This document shows positions 63,063 through 64,000 of a DNA stretch of 64,000 bases, in pieces. The translations under genes and the position numbers were made by a program. The notes below the pieces were generated by a model. It searched no databases and was not told where the DNA came from. It saw only the letters and a program-made list of their open reading frames with translations. The DNA lies in the NCBI GenBank assembly GCA_021772055.1, contig JAETNR010000002.1:92147-156146 (forward strand), written 5' to 3'. This DNA comes from Blautia sp. GTDB taxonomy: Bacteria; Bacillota; Clostridia; Lachnospirales; Lachnospiraceae. Each line of letters begins with the position of its first letter. The stretch's first letter is position 1.

Positions 63063-64000
63063 ATGAACAACACAACAAATTACGGTACAGACAACAGTTA
63101 CCTGGCAGAGGAACAGGAAAAGAATCCCAGTGTTTTTCAAACGCAGGATGTTAACAGCAAACGGGTTTTTGAAGATCCGTTTCTCTGCGCCCAGTTTCTC
63201 AGGGACTATTTCGGCCTGGATGAGTTAAAGGACGTACAGCCGGAGGATATTGAGAACGTCAATTTAAGATATCACCTGTTTGACGAAGCAGAATTAAACT
63301 CCGATTCTGTAGTCCGTGTAAAATTCCCTGCACGGGATGCGGAAACCCCGCCGCTTTATGTAGTCCCTCTGATTGATCATAAAAGCAGCGTGGATTACAA
63401 CGTGTCCATACAGCTGTTCTATTACATAGCATGCATCTGGAAAGACTGGGAAAAAGAAATGAAGAACAGATATGGGTTGGACTGCAGGGCAAAAGCCTTC
63501 CGGTATCCATTTATCCTTCCCATTGTTTACTACGAAGGAAAAGACAATTGGACGGCAGACTGCCGTCTTTCCCACCGGGTCTGCATGAGTGACAAGTGGC
63601 CACAGTATGTTCCGGATTTCCAATATCATGTGGTAAGGATTCACGATTACACAGACCAGGAGCTGCTGGAAAAGAAGAACGAAATGTCACTTCTCATGGT
63701 CCTGAATAAGATTCAGAAGCCCGGTGATCTCCAGTCATTGCAGCATCTTGTGGTGCAGGAGGTAGACGCCATTATGAAAGAGAGCCCGGACAGTGTAATG
63801 GATATCATTGTAGGAACCGTAACCAGTCTCTGCAGAAAGTTAAACGTACCGGAAAAAGAAACCGACGATTATATCAGTAAGATCAGGAAGGAAAGAAGAA
63901 TGGGATATTTATTTGAAAACATGGAAAAGATGGATATCCAGTTAGAACGCAGGCTCCGGAAGGAAGCGGAAGAAAAGGCGGAAGAAAAGGTAAAAGAAGC
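63063..64000 (+). CDS. Rpn-type PD-(D/E)XK nuclease, partial (3' end beyond window)
   Basis: ATG 63063 behind AAGGAGG; 312 codons are visible. N-terminal block NSKRVFEDPFLCAQFLRDYF, then the nuclease core VVPLIDHKSSVDYNVSIQLF, where D-x-K stands for the usual E-x-(Q/K), and YPFILPIVYYEGKDNW. The C-terminal part becomes a Lys/Glu-rich helix (RLRKEAEEKAEEKVKEA), typical of these proteins. Rpn proteins act in RecA-independent recombination and are often annotated as transposases. It may be mobile. Confidence 0.88.
   Translation, partial: MNNTTNYGTDNSYLAEEQEKNPSVFQTQDVNSKRVFEDPFLCAQFLRDYFGLDELKDVQPEDIENVNLRYHLFDEAELNSDSVVRVKFPARDAETPPLYVVPLIDHKSSVDYNVSIQLFYYIACIWKDWEKEMKNRYGLDCRAKAFRYPFILPIVYYEGKDNWTADCRLSHRVCMSDKWPQYVPDFQYHVVRIHDYTDQELLEKKNEMSLLMVLNKIQKPGDLQSLQHLVVQEVDAIMKESPDSVMDIIVGTVTSLCRKLNVPEKETDDYISKIRKERRMGYLFENMEKMDIQLERRLRKEAEEKAEEKVKE

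Noticed and set aside
1..64000. CRISPR arrays, rRNA genes, prophage or conjugative modules
   Set aside because: No regularly spaced direct repeats, rRNA sequence, phage structural genes or relaxase/T4SS genes were seen.

Overview
The window looks like a chromosomal segment of a Gram-positive, low-to-mid GC anaerobe of the Lachnospiraceae (Blautia-like; genus is inference). The grounds are strong AGGAGG ribosome sites, consensus sigma-A promoters, frequent TTG/GTG starts, YesM/YesN-type sensor pairs beside CUT1 sugar ABC transporters, a Feo operon with two FeoA genes plus a FeoB-associated Cys-rich peptide, and a GerMN lipoprotein in a WalRK-like cluster.

Layout. 1-8.0 kb: a sugar-uptake operon on the minus strand (secreted binding protein, two permeases, a GH172/DUF2961 enzyme and a lipoprotein cut by the window edge), divergent from a YesM/YesN two-component system. 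8.0-14.8 kb: comEA-like gene, OmpR-type regulator, WalK-like kinase, GerMN lipoprotein and comEC, all minus, then a small DMT protein. 14.9-18.2 kb: Xre-regulated NatAB-like ABC exporter behind three phased operators. 18.2-21.3 kb: feoA-feoA-feoB-Cys-rich peptide. 21.4-27.6 kb: arginine biosynthesis, argCJBD facing argG across ArgR-like boxes; a 144-bp IS66-like MITE abuts argD. 27.6-32.7 kb: ABC-2 exporter with a divergent NarL-type two-component system. 32.7-37.0 kb: AI-2E permease, NCS2 purine permease, EamA exporter and a DtxR/MntR-type repressor. 37.1-41.7 kb: a 316-bp foldback with perfect 83-bp arms, then MarR and a heterodimeric ABC exporter.

41.7-62.5 kb is an arabinan/arabinose utilisation region with many scars. 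araR, araA, an FGGY kinase, a GH51 arabinofuranosidase, a Cys-rich peptide and a sigma-like protein form one minus-strand run. Beyond it lie a fused ArsR-type regulator, a second CUT1 transporter, an intracellular GH43 enzyme, a YesL-like protein, a secreted GH43 arabinanase and a second GH51 gene. Secreted arabinanase would cut arabinan, the ABC system import oligomers, GH43/GH51 release arabinose, and AraA plus the kinase start its catabolism. Neither CUT1 system has its own ATPase, so a shared MsmX-type ATPase elsewhere is implied. Two operator families can be read: an AraR-like site (AACTTGTA-N10-TACAAGTT) before araR and GH51 copy 2, and a TA(T/G)TTTAG(A/T) motif repeated in the intergenic regions around the ArsR-type regulator's cluster. 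Damaged genes include a nonsense-split CocE/NonD hydrolase, truncated DUF819 and cupin genes head to head, a remnant of the Cys-rich gene after GH51 copy 2, and a truncated tocopherol-cyclase-like gene beside tRNA-Leu. The right edge holds a partial Rpn-type nuclease.
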